Of a stretch of 6,345 nucleotides of DNA, positions 1 to 4,175 are shown in pieces. Below the pieces are notes generated by a model. It had not been told where the DNA came from and ran no database searches. It was given only the letters and a program-made list of their open reading frames with translations. The translations under genes were made by a program, and so were the position numbers. The stretch's first letter is position 1. Every line of letters begins with the position of its first letter. Origin of the DNA: SIG710 sp045605745 (GTDB taxonomy: Bacteria; Bacillota; Clostridia; Oscillospirales; CAG-272); assembly GCA_045605745.1 (NCBI GenBank), contig JAZUQN010000096.1, positions 1 to 6,345 of the forward strand, in the 5' to 3' direction.

Positions 1-99
1 AGAAATAACCCAAAAAGCAGCCGTTTATAAGCCATATTTGCCATAATCTATCAAGCGATCCTATGAGATGACAACGAAAGACAATCTGCAAGGCGTGAG
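1..99. repeat. Left copy of a 99-bp exact terminal direct repeat
   Basis: These 99 bases are identical to the last 99 bases of the window. The repeat ends abruptly at both window edges, as expected when a de Bruijn assembler with a k-mer of 99 linearises a circular molecule. It is therefore probably one locus seen twice rather than a biological duplication. Within it, 20-33 carries a degenerate copy of the GCCGTT motif found in the candidate origin, so this stretch continues the origin field across the artificial junction. Confidence 0.9.
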
Positions 100-150
100 G
101 AAGCCGTGAAATCGTTTGATATGAGCAGGATCAACCTCTTTCGCTATTCG
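85..150 (+). pseudogene. Relic resembling an internal segment of the VirE-type replication gene
   Basis: Bases 85-104 match 5074-5093 inside the replication gene exactly over 20 bp. The resemblance continues at protein level in the same frame: this segment reads S-A-R-R-E-E-A-V-K-S-F, then R-I and F-R at positions matching the helicase (residues 312-333 of the 524-aa protein, S-A-R-R-E-E-A-M-K-A-F, R-I, F-R). That is about 13 identities in 22 residues, with many synonymous or near-synonymous base changes. No similarity is seen upstream of base 85 or after about 150. The frame is open from 67 to a TAG at 205-207 but has no ribosome site or plausible start. I infer a decayed fragment of a related replication gene left by recombination; a conserved protein-binding site is the alternative. 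Confidence 0.5.
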
Positions 151-171
151 ATCATGGAATTTATAAAAATT

Positions 172-235
172 TTGTGTAATGATGTATTGACATTGCTTGT
201 TGTGTAGTTTATATTGTGTATAGAGCATTACACAA
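172..235 (+). repeat. TTGTGTA heptamer repeats around the recombinase promoter
   Basis: The heptamer TTGTGTA occurs at 172-178, 200-206 and 214-220 in direct orientation and once inverted (TACACAA) at 229-235. The direct copies start 28 and 14 bp apart, so they share a 14-bp register. The outermost pair also forms a 10-bp inverted repeat, TTGTGTAATG (172-181) with CATTACACAA (226-235), that brackets the whole promoter. This is what binding sites for a dimeric repressor or for the recombinase itself would look like. Confidence 0.65.
187..215 (+). promoter_or_regulatory. Sigma-A promoter of the recombinase gene
   Basis: A perfect -35 box TTGACA (187-192) is followed by a 17-bp spacer and a -10 box TATATT (210-215), five of six matches to consensus. 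Transcription should start near 222, leaving a leader of about 30 nt with GGAGGAG at 240-246, seven bases before the ATG. The -10 box and start point lie under the palindrome at 211-238, so binding there should switch the promoter off. Confidence 0.8.
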
Positions 236-238
236 TAT
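211..238. promoter_or_regulatory. 28-bp palindrome: candidate recombinase core site or operator
   Basis: ATATTGTGTA (211-220) and TACACAATAT (229-238) are perfect 10-bp inverted arms separated by the asymmetric 8-bp spacer TAGAGCAT. Inverted arms of 10-13 bp around a 6-8-bp spacer are the architecture of tyrosine-recombinase core sites such as dif and loxP, and this site lies directly upstream of a tyrosine recombinase gene. It also covers the -10 box and predicted start point, so an autoregulatory operator is an equally possible reading. The shape is seen; the function is inferred. Confidence 0.55.
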
Positions 239-253
239 CGGAGGAGTTAAGGC

Positions 254-1204
254 ATGGCGAACGACCTTATTACAACCAACAGAGAATACTTAGACACGAC
301 ACCCGGACAGGCAATTACAAGCGAGGCTTTCGGAAAATGGATTGCATACCTTGATGCAAGCCCGAAAACAGTTGAAAGCTATACGAAGTCTATCAGACGA
401 TTTGCAGCGTATTTGAGGGAAAACGGGATAATGTACCCAACAAAAAACGATGTTATTGCATTTAGGGATGATTTGAAGCTGACCCACAAGCCGGCAACGG
501 TGCAGGCATATCTCGCAGCAGTAAAGGTCTTTTTCCGATGGACAGCGGAGGAAGGAATCTACCCGAATATTGCTGACAGGGTAAAGGGCGTAAAGCTCGA
601 CACAGAACACAAAAAAGATTACCTGACGAGCAAGCAAACAAACAGGCTTCTCTCGAAGATCGACCGAAGCACGACAAAAGGCAAAAGGGATTTTGCGATG
701 CTTGCGCTGATGGTAACAACCGGGCTTCGTACAATCTCCGTTATCAGAGCAAATATTGAGGATTTGAGAACGGCAGGAGATAGTACCGCTTTGTATTATC
801 AGGGCAAAGGACACGAAGAAAAAGCCACCTATGTGAAAATTGCCCCGGAAGTCGAAGACGCTATTCTTGATTATCTCGCAGACAGAGCGGAGGCAGCACC
901 TGAAGCACCGCTTTTCGCATCGATCGCAAACAGAAACAACGGGCAGCGCATGACAACGAAGTCAATCAGCAGATTGGTAAAGGATCACATGATCGATGTA
1001 GGTTTGAATAGTGACAGGCTGACCGCTCATAGCCTCCGCCATACAGCGGCAACGCTTAATCTCTTAAACGGAGCAACAGTTGAAGAAACAAGGCAGCTTC
1101 TTGATCACTCGAACATAAATACCACGCTTATTTATTCTCACGCACTCGAAAGAGCGAAGAACAACAGCGAGTTGAGGATCGCAAACGCAATTTTTAATTG
1201 TTAA
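254..1204 (+). CDS. Tyrosine recombinase / integrase (XerC/D-like)
   Basis: The 316-aa protein cuts and rejoins DNA at a specific core site through a covalent phosphotyrosine bond. Residues about 20-105 form the SAM-like N-terminal core-binding domain (family PF02899/PF13102 type), and residues about 120-310 form the catalytic domain. The full catalytic set is visible: R159 in TTGLR, K185 in the QGKG beta-hairpin, H259 and R262 in AHSLRH, H285 in LLDHSN and nucleophile Y294 in IYSH. Its length is close to XerC/XerD (about 300 aa), and it lacks the extra arm-binding domain of lambda-type integrases, which favours simple-site recombination such as multimer resolution. The ATG at 254 is set by GGAGGAG at 240-246. 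It has its own promoter and terminator. Plausible roles are plasmid dimer resolution or integration; the sequence does not decide between them. Confidence 0.93.
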   Translation: MANDLITTNREYLDTTPGQAITSEAFGKWIAYLDASPKTVESYTKSIRRFAAYLRENGIMYPTKNDVIAFRDDLKLTHKPATVQAYLAAVKVFFRWTAEEGIYPNIADRVKGVKLDTEHKKDYLTSKQTNRLLSKIDRSTTKGKRDFAMLALMVTTGLRTISVIRANIEDLRTAGDSTALYYQGKGHEEKATYVKIAPEVEDAILDYLADRAEAAPEAPLFASIANRNNGQRMTTKSISRLVKDHMIDVGLNSDRLTAHSLRHTAATLNLLNGATVEETRQLLDHSNINTTLIYSHALERAKNNSELRIANAIFNC

Positions 1205-1229
1205 GCAGGGAAAAAGGGTAAAAAAGAGG

Positions 1230-1268
1230 AAGCTCCTGCGAATTGGCGAACGAACAGGAGCTTTCTTT
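1230..1268 (+). terminator. Intrinsic terminator after the recombinase gene
   Basis: AAGCTCCTG (1230-1238) pairs perfectly with CAGGAGCTT (1255-1263) across a 16-nt loop, followed by TTTCTTT. It lies 25 bp after the recombinase stop. The left flank is A-rich, so it might also work on the - strand. Confidence 0.7.
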
Positions 1269-1364
1269 GATCGACAACGCAAAACTGAAAAGATGAAGAT
1301 TCGCGTCACTTGTATTTTAACCGATAACGAGGGAAAAAGCAAGGACGCCAAGAAAGGCAAGCAG

Positions 1365-1604
1365 ATGAAAAGAAACATTGACGGAGCAATTACACAGAGC
1401 ATAATCCGAACATGGGCGGAATGGGCAACAGAACAGGGAAAGACCCAAAACGAAATAGACCGCACTCTTTACGAAATAGCAGGAGAGCAGCCACGGACGA
1501 GCCTTGCAGCGGAGTTTGACATATTCTGCGGAGGCTTTAGCAAAGGAATGGCAGCAGCCTGGAAGCTCATGGGGGATATGGACAATGGAAAAGCAAAAGA
1601 TTGA
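1365..1604 (+). CDS. Hypothetical protein, 79 aa, first gene of the partition operon
   Basis: I do not recognise this family. The product is a soluble, mostly helical protein without membrane segments; its middle is rich in charged and polar residues (WAEWATEQGKTQNEIDR) and its end carries FDIFCGGFSKGMAAAW. I chose the ATG at 1365 because GAAAGG (1352-1357) lies seven bases upstream. The frame is open further up, with an ATG at 1293, but that start has a weaker ribosome site and would add a lysine-rich low-complexity leader. It overlaps the next gene by 20 bp and heads the run that leads into parA, which suggests a role in maintenance. I cannot identify a convincing promoter between the terminator at 1268 and this gene; read-through is possible. 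Confidence 0.6.
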   Translation: MKRNIDGAITQSIIRTWAEWATEQGKTQNEIDRTLYEIAGEQPRTSLAAEFDIFCGGFSKGMAAAWKLMGDMDNGKAKD

Positions 1605-1740
1605 TTGCGGCGTTCTTATAATGCGTGAAAAGTTGACGGGAGAAGCCGAAAAATGCAACGATGCGGAGCTTCTTGATCTTGTGTATATGATCCTGAAAGT
1701 GGACAGAGAGGAAAACGAAAGGGGAACGAAATTGGCATGA
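1585..1740 (+). CDS. Hypothetical small protein, 51 aa, coupled to parA
   Basis: This is an unrecognised short acidic protein. Its C-terminal half (DAELLDLVYMILKVDREE) looks like an amphipathic helix. The start at 1585 is preceded by GGGGGA (1571-1576) eight bases upstream, inside the end of the previous gene. Its stop TGA overlaps the parA ATG in an ATGA arrangement at 1737-1740, the usual sign of translational coupling. An ATG at 1621 is possible but has no ribosome site. The tight packing supports it being real, but no domain can be named. A toxin-antitoxin role is not supported by any motif. Confidence 0.55.
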   Translation: MEKQKIDCGVLIMREKLTGEAEKCNDAELLDLVYMILKVDREENERGTKLA

Positions 1741-2486
1741 TTTACGCAGTTATAAACCAAAAGGGAGGCGTCGGGAAAACGACAACAGCCTCCGCATTGA
1801 TCGCAGGATTAGCGCAAAGAGGGCGAAAGTGCCTCGCAATCGATACCGATCCGCAATGCAATTTAACGAGCTTGGCAGGAATAACACAGCAGGAGCAAGG
1901 CACTATTTTAGGCGTACTGATGAAAGAAACAGACGCAGCCTCAGCGGTGAAAACTGCTGAAAAATATAGCATTATCCCTGCTTCTCCTGCGCTTTCGGGA
2001 GCTGATGCGTTTATTGTATCGACCGGGAGAGAATACCGCTTAAAAGAGGCTGTGCAAGCCATTTCAGGGCAATTTGACGATGTTGTTATTGATACGCCGC
2101 CAACATTGGGGATTTTAACTATAAATGCGCTCACAGCTTGCGATCAGGTTATTATTCCTGCACAGGCAGACTTGTTTTCATTGCAAGGAATAGAGCAGCT
2201 TTTCACTACAATAGAACCCGTAAAGAAATACTGCAATCCGCATCTTGAGGTCGCAGGGATCCTTTTGACACGATTTAACAGCAGAACAATACTCAGCAAG
2301 GAAATTGCGGAACTTGCCTCGCAGATCGCCAACAGGAACGGAACAAGGCTATTTGCAGCCAAGATCAGGGAAGCCACCTCTATCAAAGAAGCGCAAATTC
2401 TGCGGAGGAATATATTTGACTATGCACCCAACGCCAAAGTTGCGGAGGATTATAACAACTTCATAGATGAATTACTCGACATTTGA
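1737..2486 (+). CDS. parA: ParA-family partition ATPase (type Ib-like)
   Basis: This 249-aa Walker ATPase would segregate the plasmid by forming dynamic ATP-dependent assemblies on the nucleoid. It has the deviant Walker A box KGGVGKTT (residues 9-16, signature lysine K9, P-loop lysine K14), the A' box DTDPQ (36-40) and Walker B DDVVIDTPP with D119. It starts directly at the first beta strand (MIYAVINQKGG), so it lacks the N-terminal helix-turn-helix of type Ia ParA. Short ParAs of this kind usually work with a small ribbon-helix-helix partner, and the next gene encodes one. Translation is probably coupled to the 51-aa gene through ATGA, with AAAGGGG at 1718-1724 as ribosome site. Chromosomal Soj would be the main alternative, but the small plasmid context argues against it. 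Confidence 0.92.
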   Translation: MIYAVINQKGGVGKTTTASALIAGLAQRGRKCLAIDTDPQCNLTSLAGITQQEQGTILGVLMKETDAASAVKTAEKYSIIPASPALSGADAFIVSTGREYRLKEAVQAISGQFDDVVIDTPPTLGILTINALTACDQVIIPAQADLFSLQGIEQLFTTIEPVKKYCNPHLEVAGILLTRFNSRTILSKEIAELASQIANRNGTRLFAAKIREATSIKEAQILRRNIFDYAPNAKVAEDYNNFIDELLDI

Positions 2487-2501
2487 AAGGATCATTGAAA
2501 C

Positions 2502-2825
2502 ATGGCAAAGAAAACATTTTTAGATAGCCCTGCAATGCAATTTATAAGCACAGCACCCGAACAGGAAGCCGCTCGGACCGCTTCTGAGGCTGTAGAACCG
2601 ATTGCCGAACAAACAGAGGCAGAACAGAGAAAAACGCCTGTAAAAGCCGATAGCAGCGAACCACGCTACACAGAGCGGAGGGAAGTAAAAACACGCAGGG
2701 TACAGCTTGTGTTCCGTCCTACGATTTACGAAAAATCAAAAAAGAGAGCAGATGCGCTCGGGATCTCTTTCAACGAATACATTCACCTTGCACTTGAACG
2801 CATGGAGGAAAGCCCGAAAGAATGA
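2502..2825 (+). CDS. Ribbon-helix-helix ParB-like centromere-binding protein
   Basis: The 107-aa product fits the centromere-binding partner of the adjacent ParA. Residues 1-60 are polar, Ala/Glu-rich and probably disordered, with a conserved-looking start (KKTFLDSPAMQFIS). Residues 64-72 (TRRVQLVFR) form the DNA-reading beta strand, 73-86 helix A and 90-102 helix B (SFNEYIHLALERM), the typical Arc/CopG/ParG fold. In known type Ib systems the flexible N-terminus stimulates the ParA ATPase; K3, K4 or the arginines near 55-66 could do this here. AAAGGA in the 15-bp gap after parA supports the ATG at 2502. Small ribbon-helix-helix proteins also repress their own operon. The 10-bp repeat array at 3131-3230 is its best candidate target. 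Confidence 0.8.
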   Translation: MAKKTFLDSPAMQFISTAPEQEAARTASEAVEPIAEQTEAEQRKTPVKADSSEPRYTERREVKTRRVQLVFRPTIYEKSKKRADALGISFNEYIHLALERMEESPKE

Positions 2826-3013
2826 GCGCAGCCACAGGCAAAGCAAACGCAGAATATAAACATTTCAGTTTGTCAGAAATGGAGGACATCATCGGGATCA
2901 CCCGGAGAACGCTGCTGCAATGGATAAAGGACGGAAAGCTGAAAGCGGTTAAAATTGGAGGGCGTTGGAGAGTATCGGAGAAAGAGCTGCGGAGGATATT
3001 GAAAGGGCGTTGA
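2822..3013 (+). CDS. Excisionase / MerR-type small helix-turn-helix protein
   Basis: The 63-aa protein is a single winged helix-turn-helix of the excisionase type (HTH_17). Residues 15-24 (FSLSEMEDII) form the first helix, 26-36 (ITRRTLLQWIK) the recognition helix, and 38-51 (GKLKAVKIGGRWRV) the beta-hairpin wing, followed by the usual SEKELRRIL helix. It starts at an ATGA overlap with the previous gene, with GGAGGAA at 2804-2810. It could direct the tyrosine recombinase toward excision, act as an operon repressor, or help the partition complex. Being co-transcribed with partition genes, not with the recombinase, makes an accessory partition or regulator role as likely as Xis. Confidence 0.8.
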   Translation: MSAATGKANAEYKHFSLSEMEDIIGITRRTLLQWIKDGKLKAVKIGGRWRVSEKELRRILKGR

Positions 3014-3070
3014 CGATGCAGTCATTGCGAAATAATTACTATTAGCGGACAATGAACCGATGCAAATAAC

Positions 3071-3115
3071 AGCAGTTTCTATGAAATACTATGAAGTCAT
3101 GGAAGCTGCTTTTTT
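3071..3115 (+). terminator. Intrinsic terminator of the partition operon
   Basis: AGCAGTTTC (3071-3079) pairs with GAAGCTGCT (3102-3110) over nine positions with one G-U wobble, followed by a six-T run (3110-3115). It lies about 60 bp after the helix-turn-helix gene. Its loop carries two 10-bp elements (TATGAAATAC, TATGAAGTCA) resembling the array that follows at 3131. Confidence 0.8.
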
Positions 3116-3130
3116 CGTTCTATTTTGCAG

Positions 3131-3230
3131 CGTGAAAGCATCTGAAATCATTTGAAATCATTTGAAATCATCTGCATACATGAGCAGTTGCGGAAAGTTG
3201 CCGCAGATTGCCGCACATTGCCGCAGATCG
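3131..3230. repeat. 10-bp phased tandem repeat array, candidate centromere
   Basis: One hundred bases fall into ten consecutive 10-bp units in two subfamilies. The first (3131-3180) centres on TTTGAAATCA, exact at 3151 and 3161, with variants TCTGAAATCA at 3141, CGTGAAAGCA at 3131 and TCTGCATACA at 3171. The second (3191-3230) centres on CCGCAGATTG at 3201, with CCGCACATTG at 3211, CCGCAGATCG at 3221 and CGGAAAGTTG at 3191. A 10-bp period puts every unit on nearly the same face of the helix, as needed for cooperative protein binding. It follows an operon encoding a ParA and a ribbon-helix-helix protein, so a centromere (parC/parS equivalent) is the best guess. Replication iterons are the alternative. 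Confidence 0.7.
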
Positions 3231-3632
3231 CACTCGACACAATTTGACAATCAGATCACCGCTATTTGTGCTCTGTTTTGCCCCTGTTTTGTATGGCAGC
3301 AGCGGCGCAGCGCAGGGCGCACAGACAGGGAGCGGCAGCATAGCACCCCCCCCGGAGAGGGTAACCATTTTTGCGAGTTTCTATTTAACCGATACACACC
3401 ACCGACAAAGAAAAACAATTCCGCAGAAAAAAATTCAAGTGGAAAGTCGAGTTTTATTAGGTTTTGTTAAGGTCGAGGAAAAATTTTTTATTTTAGTAAA
3501 TTCGGAAATAACCCGAGTTATTGACGGAAAAACGGCAGTTTTGGCAGAAAAAACCGCAGTTATTACCGAAATAATTCCATTTAAGCATAAACGGCGCATA
3601 TTTAAGGCAACTGAAATATAAGTCACAACCGC
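3231..3632. other. Gene-poor spacer with GC-rich patch, C8 tract and small palindromes
   Basis: I find no supportable gene here. A 137-codon frame (3208-3621) has no ribosome site, starts inside the repeat array and has an implausible composition. The left part has two CTGTTTTG copies near 3275-3295, a GC-rich GCAGCAGCGGCGCAGCGCAG-type patch (about 3296-3340) and eight consecutive C residues at 3346-3353. The right part is A/T-rich, with a perfect AATAAC-CCGA-GTTATT palindrome at 3507-3522 and repeated CGGCAGTTTT / CCGCAGTTAT words near 3533-3565. The abrupt base-composition shifts suggest patchwork origin or an unrecognised control region. Confidence 0.5.
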
Positions 3633-3662
3633 TTGCCATTTTATGCGATATTGAGTTATAAT
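3633..3662 (+). promoter_or_regulatory. Promoter of the replication operon leader
   Basis: TTGCCA (3633-3638) and a perfect TATAAT (3657-3662) are separated by 18 bp, so transcription should start near 3669. TTGAG (3651-3655) and CTCAA (3666-3670) form a short inverted repeat around the -10 box that could be an operator. The resulting transcript has a leader of about 230 nt before the first gene, with the antisense RNA locus and the attenuator inside it. Confidence 0.7.
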
Positions 3663-3683
3663 GGGCTCAAATAAAATATGCGA

Positions 3684-3718
3684 AAAAAGAAAAACACCCT
3701 GCGGGAACAAGGCGTTTT
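3684..3718 (-). terminator. Intrinsic terminator of the antisense RNA
   Basis: On the - strand AAAACGCC (complement of 3711-3718) pairs with GGTGTTTT (complement of 3691-3698) over eight positions with one G-U wobble. The loop is 12 nt and the stem runs straight into a U-rich tail, read from an A-rich + strand at 3684-3694. On the + strand the element has no T-run, so it should act only in the - direction. Confidence 0.7.
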
Positions 3719-3782
3719 CAAAAAAGGTTTATGCACAGCGATGGCTTGACCTCCGAAGCTGTAGACATAAATTAAAATTCAC
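3684..3782 (-). ncRNA. Candidate antisense RNA (about 100 nt) opposite the replication leader
   Basis: A - strand promoter and terminator define a short RNA lying wholly opposite the replication leader. The start near 3782 is set by the promoter at 3789-3818, and the end near 3684 by a stem (complements of 3711-3718 and 3691-3698) followed by a T-rich run. Its 5' half folds into a large hairpin. In + strand coordinates TTTATG (3728-3733) plus ACAGC (3735-3739) pair with GCTGT (3758-3762) plus CATAAA (3766-3771), 11 bp with an internal bulge and an 18-nt loop. This is the form of RNAI/RNAIII-type copy-number regulators. The loop on the sense strand contains GGCTTGACCTCC, with a CUUG that fits the YUNR U-turn often found in antisense target loops. 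No reading frame fits it. Transcription is inferred. Confidence 0.62.
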
Positions 3783-3788
3783 ATATCC

Positions 3789-3818
3789 AATATAACCGAT
3801 ATGTGTTATAAAAGTCAA
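3789..3818 (-). promoter_or_regulatory. Promoter of the antisense RNA
   Basis: Reading the - strand, TTGACT (complement of 3813-3818) is followed by an 18-bp spacer and TATATT (complement of 3789-3794). Five of six bases match consensus in each box, and the -10 box is the same as that of the recombinase promoter. The start would be near 3782, aimed against the replication transcript. Confidence 0.65.
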
Positions 3819-3851
3819 CATTTTTGTACTTTTAAGCGTGGAAAATTACAG

Positions 3852-3888
3852 AAGCCCCTTGCAGCGTGCAGGAGGGCTTTTCTTTTTT
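3852..3888 (+). terminator. Strong intrinsic terminator (attenuator) before the replication genes
   Basis: AAGCCCCTTGCA (3852-3863) pairs with TGCAGGAGGGCTT (3867-3879) in a 12-bp stem with one bulged A and one G-U pair, a three-base loop, and then TTTTCTTTTTT (3878-3888). It is the strongest terminator in the window, yet it sits downstream of a promoter and directly upstream of the ribosome site GGAAAGGA (3889-3896) of the next gene. No gene ends here, so it should serve to attenuate the replication transcript. The leader segment CAAGGCGTTT (3708-3717) can pair with 3852-3861 at nine of ten positions and so could act as antiterminator. GGCTT at 3743-3747 is a second, shorter competitor. Confidence 0.78.
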
Positions 3889-3902
3889 GGAAAGGACCAC
3901 AT

Positions 3903-4175
3903 TTGGAGAGCCAAACAGCAAAAAACAGGATGTATCAAACCCGTTATTGGAACAAAAAAGCAGGATATGAAGGTAAAGAGGACGAACTGACACCCGAAGC
4001 AAAAAAAATCAGATATGCCTATATCAAAGGCAAATATAGAGAGAAAAGAAACGAATACGGCAAAGCCTATTATCACAGGAAAAAGGCAGAACTTACAGGA
4101 TACAAGCGATTGATCGAGGAATTAAGAAAGCAGATTGGAAATGGCGAACACAACAACACAGCAGAAAATAGATAA
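3903..4175 (+). CDS. Small basic Tyr/Lys-rich protein, 90 aa, upstream partner of the replication gene
   Basis: I do not recognise the family. The product is strongly basic. Residues 33-64 alternate Lys/Arg with Tyr (KIRYAYIKGKYREKRNEYGK...YYHRKK), and 60-78 form a likely amphipathic helix or short coiled coil (LIEELRKQI). Such composition suits a nucleic-acid-binding accessory to replication. I chose the TTG at 3903 because GGAAAGGA (3889-3896) lies six bases upstream, whereas the ATG at 3930 has no ribosome site. An upstream ATG at 3801 would place the attenuator inside the coding region. It overlaps the helicase gene by 35 bp, so the two are probably co-translated. A leader-type gene that merely couples translation to Rep is an alternative. 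Confidence 0.65.
   Translation: MESQTAKNRMYQTRYWNKKAGYEGKEDELTPEAKKIRYAYIKGKYREKRNEYGKAYYHRKKAELTGYKRLIEELRKQIGNGEHNNTAENR

Noticed and set aside
1..99. Terminal repeat as phage direct terminal repeat or attL/attR
   Set aside because: The length is exactly 99 with identity ending at both edges, no phage genes are present, and no duplication of a tRNA or gene end is visible; an assembly overlap of a circle is simpler.
290..814. Long - strand frame opposite the recombinase
   Set aside because: It lies entirely opposite a gene with a complete catalytic set, and its Cys/Arg-rich product resembles no protein family.
1293..1364. Longer N-terminus for the 79-aa gene
   Set aside because: The start at 1293 has a poor ribosome site and adds a lysine-rich leader; GAAAGG before 1365 is better placed.
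1365..1740. Toxin-antitoxin pair
   Set aside because: The two small overlapping genes have the right size, but neither shows a toxin or antitoxin motif, and both sit in a partition operon.
3208..3621. Open + strand frame of 137 codons
   Set aside because: It has no ribosome site, begins inside the 10-bp repeat array, runs through the C8 tract and palindromes, and shows no recognisable domain.
3801..3902. Upstream ATG that would lengthen the 90-aa protein to 124 aa
   Set aside because: It has no ribosome site and would put the attenuator stem and T-run inside the coding sequence; the TTG at 3903 has a well-spaced GGAAAGGA.
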